Part shown: piece after piece, positions 16,599 to 24,299 of the stretch
Position numbering within the stretch: position 1 is the stretch's first letter
How the letters are laid out: each line of letters opens with the position of its first letter
NCBI GenBank assembly: GCA_041987265.1
Contig: JBHIWT010000006.1
Span: forward strand, 1 to 40,856
Reading direction: 5' to 3'
DNA length: 40,856 nucleotides
From: IH12 sp041987265
GTDB lineage: Bacteria; Pseudomonadota; Alphaproteobacteria; Caulobacterales; Hyphomonadaceae
Made by a program: the position numbers and the translations under genes
Notes under the pieces: generated by a model
Seen by the model: only the letters and a program-made list of their open reading frames with translations
Databases searched by the model: none
Told to the model about the DNA's origin: nothing

Positions 16599-17267
16599 AT
16601 GGCCCACCTATCCCCGCCCTCGCCCGCCGAAGCTCCCCATGATTGCCCGCTGTGCCCGCGGCTCTCGGCGTTTCGAGCGGCCAACGCAGTCGAATTTCCC
16701 GATTGGCACAATGCCCCGGTGGACTCGTTTGGCGACCCTGAAGCGGAACTGCTGATCGTCGGCCTCGCTCCCGGTTTGCGGGGCGCCAACAGGACAGCGC
16801 GGCCATTCACTGGCGATTTTGCAGGCGACTTGCTGTACGCCACAATCGCAAAATTCGGCCTGTCTTCCGGTACTTACGATTGCCGGCCAGACGACGGACT
16901 GGCGCTGAAGAACGCCATGATCACCAACGCCGTGCGGTGTGTGCCGCCGCAGAACAAGCCGATCGGGTCCGAGATCAATACCTGTCGAACCTTTCTGTTG
17001 GGGCGGATCGCGGCGTTGCCTCGCCTGCGCGTGATCCTGGCGCTGGGGAAAATTGCTCATGATTCAACGGTCAAAGCGCTCGGCGCGAAGATGGCGGATT
17101 ACAAGTTCGGCCATGGTGTCCGTCATGAGATCGCACAGGACGAGCGCAAGCTGGCGCTGTTCGCGAGCTATCACTGCTCCCGGTACAACACGAATACGGG
17201 CCGCTTGACCGAAGAGATGTTCGAGGGCGTCTTCGCAAAGATCAGCGCGGAACTCGCGAAACGCTAA
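16599..17267 (+). CDS. uracil-DNA glycosylase, family 5 (UdgB)
   Basis: Removes uracil and related deaminated bases from DNA in base excision repair. The 222-residue product has the family-5 motif A GLAPGLRGANRTARPFTGD (55-73) and the YHCSRYNTNTGRLT motif (191-204) with His192. Family 5 lacks the polar catalytic residue of family 1 in motif A, as here. Cys16, Cys19, Cys114 and Cys129 are placed to bind the [4Fe-4S] cluster typical of families 4 and 5. A purine-rich GGAGAGG directly precedes the start. It is divergent from rpoZ and its end is 11 bases from the tRNA-Gly gene on the other strand. Confidence 0.9.
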   Translation: MAHLSPPSPAEAPHDCPLCPRLSAFRAANAVEFPDWHNAPVDSFGDPEAELLIVGLAPGLRGANRTARPFTGDFAGDLLYATIAKFGLSSGTYDCRPDDGLALKNAMITNAVRCVPPQNKPIGSEINTCRTFLLGRIAALPRLRVILALGKIAHDSTVKALGAKMADYKFGHGVRHEIAQDERKLALFASYHCSRYNTNTGRLTEEMFEGVFAKISAELAKR

Positions 17268-17278
17268 GGCGGTTGGCT

Positions 17279-17352
17279 TGGAGCGGGTAGCGGGAATCGA
17301 ACCCGCATCCTCAGCTTGGAAGGCTGCTGCACTACCATTGTGCTATACCCGC
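17279..17352 (-). tRNA. tRNA-Gly (anticodon UCC), CCA encoded
   Basis: Read on the minus strand, the acceptor GCGGGTA pairs with TACCCGC, followed by T and an encoded CCA (17279-17281). The anticodon loop CTTCCAA gives UCC, and the T loop GGTTCGATTCC is canonical. Length is 74 nt with CCA. The D-arm AGCACAATGGTAGTGC is normal. Confidence 0.95.
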
Positions 17353-17552
17353 CGCGCCAACCGGACGGGCGTCTGGGGCCGCATTCCGGGTAGCGCGACC
17401 TACGCGAAAACGCAGCGGGTGTCTACACAAGCGCTGGAGCAGCACCGACCCGACCAGCCTGACGCGCGCGAGAGGTTGATGGCGGATGAAGCCAACCTCA
17501 GCATTTGTTAGGAAAACTGTGGGAATGTCTTCGGATATGGGCTGTTCAGGGA

Positions 17553-17586
17553 CGAGCCGGGAGAAACCCGGCGAAGGGGCGGCTCG
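17553..17586 (+). other. structured leader of the hybrid kinase gene
   Basis: CGAGCC (17553-17558) can pair with GGCTCG (17581-17586), and CCGGG-AGAAA-CCCGG forms a competing inner hairpin that shares bases with it. A GGGAGGA ribosome binding site (17586-17592) lies right behind, 9 bases before the ATG at 17602. This suggests that translation initiation could be affected by the fold; no known riboswitch class could be confirmed. Confidence 0.3.
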
Positions 17587-17601
17587 GGAGGACGAAGCTG
17601 A

Positions 17602-19212
17602 ATGCCCCCGTCAAAACTGCAGATTGATCCGGTACTTCTGGAAGCCATCGAATGCCTGCCTGGCGGCATTTCCGTTTTCGAGAACAACGGCGGCCCCCTA
17701 CTCTACAACGAGCTTTCGCGCGAACGGTTTCCCTTCCTGTACGAGGCGTTCGAAACCGGCGCCGCGAAGAATTACGAAGATGCGATCCGCTACAATGTGC
17801 GGAAAATGGCGCCGGAGCTCTCCGAGGAGGAAGTCGAAGAGCTGACGTCTCACTATTGCGACCTGGCCGCCTCGGAGAAGCCATACGAGACCCGCACCAC
17901 CGATGGACGGGTGATGCAGGTAACCTATCGCCAGATGAGCGACCAACGCAGTGTCGCGATCTCGGTCGATGTCACTGAACTGCGCGAGCGTGAGCGTGAG
18001 CTGAAGAAGGCGCGTGAGGAAGCGGTCGCCGCATCGAACGCCAAGTCGGCTTTTCTCGCCAACATGAGCCACGAAATCCGCACGCCGTTGAACGGCATTC
18101 TAGGCATGGCCCAAGTGCTGGAGATGGGCGGCCTGAATGACGAACAACGCGAACAGGTGGCGACCATCCTCGATTCCGGCCGCAACCTGATGTCCCTGCT
18201 GAACGACATCCTCGACCTGTCGAAGATCGAGGCGGGCAAGCTGTCGATGGTGAAGGCTGATACCGATATTGCACATACGCTGCGCCGCCTGCACCGGTTG
18301 TGGAAGCCGAAGGCCAATGAAGCCGGACTGGACATCAATCTGAGCCTGGATTCTGAGCTACCGCAGGTCCTGCATTTCGATGCGGTGCGCGTGCGACAGT
18401 GCGTTTCGAACCTTGTATCGAACGCTATCAAGTTCACCGAGCAGGGACGTGTCGACATCCATGTTTCGGCAACGCCAGCCGACGATGGCGATCACATGGT
18501 GCAGGTCCGGGTGACGGACACCGGGATCGGCATGGACGAAGACACGGTGGAGCGGCTGTTCAAACCCTTCGTTCAGGCAGACGATTCCACGTCGCGGAAA
18601 TTTGGCGGCACTGGACTGGGCCTTTCTATCGTGAGGCGGTTGGCGGAGATGATGGGCGGCGAAGCGCGGGTTGAAAGCGAGCCGGGCCGCGGATCAACGT
18701 TCACCTTCTCGTTTCGCGCTGGTGAGGCCAAGCTGCAGCACCGGGTTGCATCGGAGGGGCCTGTCGGCGGCGATGCGGATGCGCGCGAAACGCTGAAGAA
18801 AAAGGGATTGCGCATCCTTCTGGTCGATGATCATCCGATCAATCGCCAGGTCGCGGGCCTGTTCCTGCGCCCCTTCAACATGCGTGTGGTCGAGGCGACC
18901 AATGGCAAAGAAGCGCTGGCGACCTTGGCGGCTGAAGAATTCGATCTGGTGCTGCTCGACATCCACATGCCGGTGATGGACGGCACCGAGACGATCAAGG
19001 CAATCCGTACGTCTGATACGACCTGGAGAGACATTCCGGTTGTCGCGCTGACCGCCGACGCGATGAGCGGCGACAAGGAGCGTTATCTGGGTATGGGAAT
19101 GAACGGCTATCTTTCCAAGCCGCTTTCGGAGCGCGACCTGGTGGCCGAAATCTATCGCATACAGGGACTGAGCACGGCCGAAAACATCGTGCCGCTCAAG
19201 ACCGCCAGCTAG
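17602..19212 (+). CDS. hybrid sensor histidine kinase with PAS-like input and C-terminal receiver
   Basis: The 536-residue cytoplasmic kinase has no transmembrane segment. Residues 10-125 form a PAS-like sensor (LLEAIECLPGGISVFENNGG through SVAISVDVTEL), then a short coiled coil. The H-box is FLANMSHEIRTPLNG with His157; the HATPase domain has N-box NLVSNAIKFTEQG (~270-282), G1 DTGIGMDE and G2 FGGTGLGLSIV. A receiver domain begins at ~403 (LRILLVDDHPINRQ) with phospho-acceptor Asp453 in LLDIHMPVMDG and Lys in LSKPL. No partner response regulator or phosphotransferase lies nearby, so the output is unknown. Its stop overlaps the convergent VWA gene by 4 bases. The signal sensed cannot be told. 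Confidence 0.9.
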   Translation: MPPSKLQIDPVLLEAIECLPGGISVFENNGGPLLYNELSRERFPFLYEAFETGAAKNYEDAIRYNVRKMAPELSEEEVEELTSHYCDLAASEKPYETRTTDGRVMQVTYRQMSDQRSVAISVDVTELRERERELKKAREEAVAASNAKSAFLANMSHEIRTPLNGILGMAQVLEMGGLNDEQREQVATILDSGRNLMSLLNDILDLSKIEAGKLSMVKADTDIAHTLRRLHRLWKPKANEAGLDINLSLDSELPQVLHFDAVRVRQCVSNLVSNAIKFTEQGRVDIHVSATPADDGDHMVQVRVTDTGIGMDEDTVERLFKPFVQADDSTSRKFGGTGLGLSIVRRLAEMMGGEARVESEPGRGSTFTFSFRAGEAKLQHRVASEGPVGGDADARETLKKKGLRILLVDDHPINRQVAGLFLRPFNMRVVEATNGKEALATLAAEEFDLVLLDIHMPVMDGTETIKAIRTSDTTWRDIPVVALTADAMSGDKERYLGMGMNGYLSKPLSERDLVAEIYRIQGLSTAENIVPLKTAS

Positions 19213-20555
19213 GCGCCAACCGCCAGCATATCATCGAGTTCGCGTTCAAGGTCGCGCGCATTCGTGCATACGGTCACGCGCGCGCAGTGCGGCTGGTAGT
19301 CCAGCATGCAGCTGTCGCCGGAGCCCCACATGCCTTGCGGTTCCGGGCACAGCCAAACAATGCGGCGGCAGCGATCGGACAACTCCCGGAAGATGTCGAG
19401 TCGCGGATCGGTGTCGTTCGAACGACCGTCGCCCAGGATCAACACTGTTGTCCGCCGGTCGATCGCATCCCAGGCCTGATCGCGCAGGTCCACAAGCGCC
19501 TGGCCGTAGTCCGTTGATCCGCCGCCGATGCGCCCGACGATCGCGTTCATGGCGCTGTCGAAGTCGCGCCCCTCGAAGGCGGGACCGACATTCTCCAGCC
19601 GGGCGCTGAACGCGTAGGCTTCCAGATCGCTGGTTTCGCGATCGAGCGCGTAGAGGAACATCAGGAGGAAGCGGACAAAGCGCGCCACAGAACCGGAGAC
19701 ATCGCAGACGGCGACGATCTTTGGCCGATCCTTGCGCTTGTGTTTCCAGACCAGGTTGAACGGCACGCCGTCATGCCCGGTATTCTCGCGGATGGTGCGG
19801 CTGAGGGCCAGCTGGCCGCGATTGAATTTCCTGCGGCGGCGGGCGTGGCGAACGGCCAGGCGTTTGGCCATTTTGGCGACGATCGCACGCATGCGTTCCA
19901 GGTCGCGCTGGTCGAGCGAAGACAGATGGCGGTTGAGCACCGCATCTTCCATAAACGCCTCGGTCGCCGCCGCGCCGAACACTTCGTAGTTGCGGTCCAC
20001 AAGTTCGCGCGCGCGGGCCTGTAACATGGCGCGCGCGTCGATCATTTCCTGAGCGGCGGCCTCATCCTCCGGCGTCTGCGCCTGCAGCCGCCGGATCAGG
20101 CTTTCCTCCATCGCCTCGACGCCGAGCTGTTCGAGGATCCTGCGAGTAAACCATGACGCCTGTGTGGAGAAGCGAATGTCGTCTGCGCCGACCTGATTGG
20201 CGGCGGCCTGCAGCGCCATCGAGATGCGGCTTTCGTCGCCAGAGCCGGCGAGGTCCATGAAGGCGTCAGCGTCCGCTCTCTCGCTATCCGGTTCGGCGGC
20301 TTCCTGATCCTCGCCGCCCTCGCGCGTCTGCTCTTTCGCCTGAACCGCCGAGAAAAAGAGATCGAACATCCGGTCGTGGATCGCGCGGTCATCTTCGGAC
20401 TTGGCCAGCACGGTCGCAAACGAGGTCTTCAAGGTCTGCCGATCGTCATAGCCGATCAGCGCCAACGTGCGTGCCGCATCGATCGCCTCGGCGGTCGAGA
20501 CGTCAGCGCCGGCTCCGCGCAAAGCCCTGATGAAGCCTGCGAGCGGCTGGTCCAT
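19209..20555 (-). CDS. VWA domain-containing CoxE-like protein, MoxR partner
   Basis: The 448-residue protein has a charged helical N-terminal half with an acidic patch (~80-100) and a C-terminal von Willebrand A domain. The MIDAS begins with DVSGSV at 285-290, with later GGGSTDYG and LILGDGRSN metal-site residues. CoxE-type VWA proteins work with MoxR AAA+ ATPases as metal-dependent chaperones, for example in CO dehydrogenase maturation. Its start overlaps the MoxR stop by one base (TGATG). A molybdenum hydroxylase of the xanthine dehydrogenase superfamily is encoded 4 kb away, so a maturation role is possible but not shown. Confidence 0.85.
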   Translation of the reverse strand: MDQPLAGFIRALRGAGADVSTAEAIDAARTLALIGYDDRQTLKTSFATVLAKSEDDRAIHDRMFDLFFSAVQAKEQTREGGEDQEAAEPDSERADADAFMDLAGSGDESRISMALQAAANQVGADDIRFSTQASWFTRRILEQLGVEAMEESLIRRLQAQTPEDEAAAQEMIDARAMLQARARELVDRNYEVFGAAATEAFMEDAVLNRHLSSLDQRDLERMRAIVAKMAKRLAVRHARRRRKFNRGQLALSRTIRENTGHDGVPFNLVWKHKRKDRPKIVAVCDVSGSVARFVRFLLMFLYALDRETSDLEAYAFSARLENVGPAFEGRDFDSAMNAIVGRIGGGSTDYGQALVDLRDQAWDAIDRRTTVLILGDGRSNDTDPRLDIFRELSDRCRRIVWLCPEPQGMWGSGDSCMLDYQPHCARVTVCTNARDLERELDDMLAVGA

Positions 20556-21511
20556 CAGCCCGCCGCACCCTCTTCGCGGGCGGCGCGCGCCAGTTTGGCG
20601 ACGTTGGGATCGAGTTCGTCGATATCGCCCTGCCGCTTGAGGATGACGTTGAGCGTGTCCCGTACCATGTTTTCATCCAGCGCATCGGCGTGCAGCAGTA
20701 ACAGCGCCCGCGCCCAATCGACGGTCTCGCTGATCGACGGACGCTTGCGGATGTTCTCTTCGCGAACCGACTGGATGAAGGCGACCAGCTGTTTCAGCAG
20801 CGTATCGTTGATATCCGGCACACGGGCGCGGACGATGCGCCGCTCGCGTTCGGCGTCGGGGAATCCAATGTGCAGATGAAGGCAACGGCGCTTCAGCGCG
20901 TCGCCCAGTTCGCGTGTGTTGTTCGAGGTCAGGATGACGATGGGCGGCGTTGTGGCTTCCAGCGTGCCGATCTCCGGTATCGTCACTTGATATTCGGACA
21001 GAACCTCCAACAACAGCGCCTCGAATTCCTCGTCGGATTTGTCAACCTCGTCGATCAGGAGAACCGAGCCGCTCTCCTCCTCCAGCGCGCGCAGGATCGG
21101 GCGCGGTTCGAGGAAGTCTCGCGAGAAGAACACGTCCTTGAAGTCACCCAGGCGCCCCAGAGAGTCTTCCAGAGACGCCGCGTCGCCGATGACGTCGCCG
21201 ATCTTTTCCTTCAAGATTTGTGAGTAGAGCAATTGCTTGCCATAGCGCCATTCATAGAGCGCCTTGGCCTCGTCGAGACCGTCATAACATTGCATGCGGT
21301 GAACCGGCTGGTCCAGCGCGCGGGCCAGCGACAGCGCGAGATCGGTCTTGCCGACGCCCGCGGGGCCTTCCACCAGCACAGGCTTGCGCAGGTGGTGGGC
21401 GAGATAGATCGCGGTCGAAATTTCGCGTGTCGAGATATAGCCGGTCGCCGCCAGCCCGTCGGTTACGGCGTCGATCGAAGACAGAATGCTCGCGGGATCT
21501 TCTGAGGTCAT
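20555..21511 (-). CDS. MoxR family AAA+ ATPase
   Basis: The 318-residue ATPase carries Walker A GPAGVGKT (49-56), Walker B VLLIDEVD (150-157), sensor 1 ILTSNNTRELGDAL and the arginine-rich RRCLHLHIGFPD region. MoxR proteins remodel or insert cofactors into partner complexes together with VWA proteins, and here it is coupled to a CoxE-like gene by a one-base overlap. It is divergent from the CoA-transferase gene. The client is not evident; candidates in the window include the IorAB-like molybdenum enzyme. Confidence 0.9.
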   Translation of the reverse strand: MTSEDPASILSSIDAVTDGLAATGYISTREISTAIYLAHHLRKPVLVEGPAGVGKTDLALSLARALDQPVHRMQCYDGLDEAKALYEWRYGKQLLYSQILKEKIGDVIGDAASLEDSLGRLGDFKDVFFSRDFLEPRPILRALEEESGSVLLIDEVDKSDEEFEALLLEVLSEYQVTIPEIGTLEATTPPIVILTSNNTRELGDALKRRCLHLHIGFPDAERERRIVRARVPDINDTLLKQLVAFIQSVREENIRKRPSISETVDWARALLLLHADALDENMVRDTLNVILKRQGDIDELDPNVAKLARAAREEGAAG

Positions 21512-21634
21512 CGGTACTGCCTAAGCGAGGTCGCGAAGTTCGACAATGCGGCCAATTCCGACAATCAGGCGAGACACACTTCCCGGCGGCGGGAGGATTG
21601 GACTAGTGTCGGCAAAAACAAGGGAAGAGACGTA

Positions 21635-22831
21635 ATGGCTGATAAGGGCGTGCTGGACGGCGTGCGGGTTCTGGATTTCGGGCGCTACATCGCCGGACCC
21701 TATTGCGGTACGCTGCTTGCCGAGTTCGGCGCCGACGTCATCCGCATCGAAAAACGCACCGGCGGAGAGGACCGCCTGCAGGCGCCAATCACTGAAACGG
21801 GCGATGGCGGGCTGTTCATGCAGATGAACCGCAACAAGCGCGGCATGACGCTGAACCCGATGAAGCCGGAAGGACAGGAAGTTGTCCGCAAGCTGGTCGC
21901 CACCGCCGATGTGGTGATCGCCAACCTGCCGCCGCAGACGCTGAAGGCGATGAGCCTCGACCATGACAGTCTCAAGGCGATCAATCCGGGAATCATCCTC
22001 GTTCACCCGACCGCTTATGGCGAGGGCGGGCCTTATTCCGAGCGGGTCGGGTTTGATGGTGTGGGACAGGTCATGTCGGGCGCTGTTTACATGACGTCTG
22101 AAGGCGACGGCCAGACGCCGTATCGGGCGCAGGCGCCGTGGGTGGATTTTGCAACCGCCCTGCACTGCGCATTCGGCGTGCTGCTGGCGCTACGGGAACG
22201 GGACAAGTCTGGAAAGGGCCAGGTCGTATCCGGCGCGCTGCTCGCAAGCGCGCTTACCGTGTCCAACGGCATGCTGATCGAACAGGCTGTCATCAACATC
22301 AACCGGGTTCCAACCGGCAATCGGGGCCAGACGGCGGCGCCGGTCGATATCTTCCGTACAAAGGATGGCTGGATCCTCGCGCAGGTGATCGGCCAGCCGC
22401 TGTATGAACGTTGGGCCAGGCTGATGGGCGAAGAAAAGTGGCTGACCGACGAGCGCTTTTCAAACGACATCAAGCGCGGCGAGAATGGCGAAGTGATTTC
22501 AGCGCGCATGCAGGTGTGGTGCGACGATTACACGACCAACGAGGCGCTCGACATTCTTGGCAAGGCCATGATCCCGGCGGGGCCCGTGCTCAAGCCACAG
22601 CAGGCGCTAGACGATCCGCACGTCAACGCCATGAACTTCTTTGAACACCTCGACTTCCCCGGGATGGCGAAGCCCGCGCCGGTGATGAAGGCGCCGTGCT
22701 GGCTTTCAGAAACGCCGGGCGCGATCCGTCATCGCGCACCGGTGTTAGGCGAGCATACCGACGAAATTCTCGGCGACCTCGGCTATGACGCGGACGCCAT
22801 AACCGGGCTACGCGAGAAGCGGATTATCTAG
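21635..22831 (+). CDS. CaiB/BaiF family III CoA-transferase
   Basis: Family III CoA-transferases move CoA between acyl-CoA donors and carboxylic acid acceptors through an aspartyl-CoA thioester intermediate. The 398 residues open with VRVLDFGRYIAGPYCGTLLAEFGADVIRIE-type motifs (shown here in part), and Asp171 in PWVDFATAL matches the catalytic Asp169 of formyl-CoA transferase. FRTKDGWILAQV and the interlocking-dimer region are present. GGAAGAG precedes the ATG. It converges on an acyl-CoA dehydrogenase (4-base stop overlap), which suggests a carboxylic acid activation and oxidation pathway. The substrate is unknown. Confidence 0.92.
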   Translation: MADKGVLDGVRVLDFGRYIAGPYCGTLLAEFGADVIRIEKRTGGEDRLQAPITETGDGGLFMQMNRNKRGMTLNPMKPEGQEVVRKLVATADVVIANLPPQTLKAMSLDHDSLKAINPGIILVHPTAYGEGGPYSERVGFDGVGQVMSGAVYMTSEGDGQTPYRAQAPWVDFATALHCAFGVLLALRERDKSGKGQVVSGALLASALTVSNGMLIEQAVININRVPTGNRGQTAAPVDIFRTKDGWILAQVIGQPLYERWARLMGEEKWLTDERFSNDIKRGENGEVISARMQVWCDDYTTNEALDILGKAMIPAGPVLKPQQALDDPHVNAMNFFEHLDFPGMAKPAPVMKAPCWLSETPGAIRHRAPVLGEHTDEILGDLGYDADAITGLREKRII

Positions 22832-24141
22832 CTCCGGAACACCGCCGCCTGTGAGGCGTCGTCGCCTTCGCTTTCGTAGCCGCGGATTTCGTTGCGGCCG
22901 ACGACCAGGTGGTGGACTTCGTCCGGGCCGTCAGCAAGGCGCAGCGTACGCTGGTGCGTGTACATGTTCGCCAGCGGGGTCCATTGCGAAACGCCGGTGG
23001 CTCCGTGCATCTGAATCGCCTGATCGATAATCTGGCAGACGCGTTCGGGCACAAGCGCCTTGACCATGTGGACCCAGATGCGCGCCTCGCGGTTGCCGAG
23101 CACGTCCATCGCCTTGGCGGCTTTCAGAACCATCAGGCGCATGCTTTCGATCTCGATGCGGGCGCGCGAGATGATCTCGACGTTTCCGCCCAGCCAGACC
23201 AGCTTCCTGCCGAACGCCTCGCGCGAGAGGCCGCGCTTGATCATGAGATCGAGCGCCTTTTCCGCGTTGCCGATGGCGCGCATGCAGTGGTGGATGCGGC
23301 CCGGGCCAAGACGCAGTTGCGAGATTTCAAAGCCGCGGCCCTCGCCCAGCAGCATGTTTTCCTTCGGCACGCGCACGTCGGTGAAGCGGATATGCATATG
23401 GCCGTGCGGGGCGTCGTCGTCGCCAAAGACATGCATCGGCCCGAGGATTTCGACGCCCTTGGTGTCGATCGGCACGAGGATCTGCGATTGCTGCTTGTTC
23501 GGGGCTGCATCGGGCGAAGTCTTGACCATGGTGATCATGATCTTGCAGCGCGGATCGCCTGCGCCAGAAATGTAATACTTCTCGCCGTTTATGACCCATT
23601 CATCGCCTTCGAGCACCGCGCTCATGGAGACGTTCTTGGCGTCGGACGAGGCCATCGACGGCTCGGTCATGGCGAAGGCGGAGCGGATCTTGCCTTCGAG
23701 CAGCGGCTTCAGCCATTGCTCTTTCTGGGCCGGCGTGCCGACGCGTTCGAGCACTTCCATATTGCCCGTGTCGGGCGCTGAACAGTTCATGGTTTCAGAC
23801 GCCAGCGAGTTCTTGCCAAGCTCAACGGCGATATAAGCGTAATCGAGGTTCGACAGGCCCTCGCCGGTTTCCGCGTTGGGCAGGAAGAAGTTCCACAGCC
23901 CCTCGGCCTTGGCCTTGTCCTTGGCCGCCTCGAGCACTTCGAGCTGGCCGGGCGCATAGCTGAAGCGGTCGGCGCGGCCTTCGCCCAGCTTGTGGAACTC
24001 GACCGACATCGGATCGACCGTCTCGGCGATAAACTTCTTGACGTGCTCAAGAAGGGGCAGCGCCTTTTCCGACATCCGCAGATCGTTGAGTTCGTCCTGC
24101 GGGTTCAGTCCAAATCCGGTGTCAGATCGTTCGCCAGCCAT
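22828..24141 (-). CDS. acyl-CoA dehydrogenase (ACAD10/11-like)
   Basis: Flavoenzyme that oxidises acyl-CoA at the alpha-beta bond and passes electrons to ETF. The start at 24141 gives 437 residues and is supported by GAGGA 8 bases upstream; the frame runs on to 24180 without a ribosome binding site. Recognisable parts are FAMTEPSMASSDAKN and the substrate/FAD region EWVINGEKYYISGAGDPRC, the RLGPGRIHHCMRAIG helix, and the C-terminal MHGATGVSQWTPLANMYTHQ with LADGPDEVHH. These are typical of the ACAD10/11-like clade that includes enzymes for unusual or hydroxylated acyl chains. It is convergent with the CoA-transferase gene and upstream, on the same strand, is the molybdenum hydroxylase operon. 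Confidence 0.92.
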   Translation of the reverse strand: MAGERSDTGFGLNPQDELNDLRMSEKALPLLEHVKKFIAETVDPMSVEFHKLGEGRADRFSYAPGQLEVLEAAKDKAKAEGLWNFFLPNAETGEGLSNLDYAYIAVELGKNSLASETMNCSAPDTGNMEVLERVGTPAQKEQWLKPLLEGKIRSAFAMTEPSMASSDAKNVSMSAVLEGDEWVINGEKYYISGAGDPRCKIMITMVKTSPDAAPNKQQSQILVPIDTKGVEILGPMHVFGDDDAPHGHMHIRFTDVRVPKENMLLGEGRGFEISQLRLGPGRIHHCMRAIGNAEKALDLMIKRGLSREAFGRKLVWLGGNVEIISRARIEIESMRLMVLKAAKAMDVLGNREARIWVHMVKALVPERVCQIIDQAIQMHGATGVSQWTPLANMYTHQRTLRLADGPDEVHHLVVGRNEIRGYESEGDDASQAAVFRS

Positions 24142-24260
24142 GTCGCGTTTCCTCGGTTTCTCATTCAATGACGCAATCATGGAGCAGATTGGGGCCGTGG
24201 CAAACCGGTCTCGCGCGCGAAGCGCAAGATTTCACGCGGGTTGCGGCAATGGGACGCCTC

Positions 24261-24299
24261 AGCCGGTCCGCTGCGGTGATGTCCGGCGAGGGACCGGCT
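24261..24299 (-). terminator. inverted repeat at the end of the molybdenum subunit gene
   Basis: AGCCGGTCC (24261-24269) and GGACCGGCT (24291-24299) are perfect 9-base arms with a 21-base loop, overlapping the stop codon of the large subunit. There is no T-run, so factor-independent termination is doubtful; it may separate this operon from the acyl-CoA dehydrogenase gene. Confidence 0.35.

Noticed and set aside
16421..16843. 140-codon minus-strand frame upstream of rpoZ
   Set aside because: Overlaps the 5' end of the uracil-DNA glycosylase gene and the rpoZ start; no homology seen.
17550..17600. Glycine or guanidine riboswitch suggested by GGGAGA and CGAAGGGGC
   Set aside because: The spacing and the second and third stems of those aptamers cannot be drawn; only simple hairpins remain.
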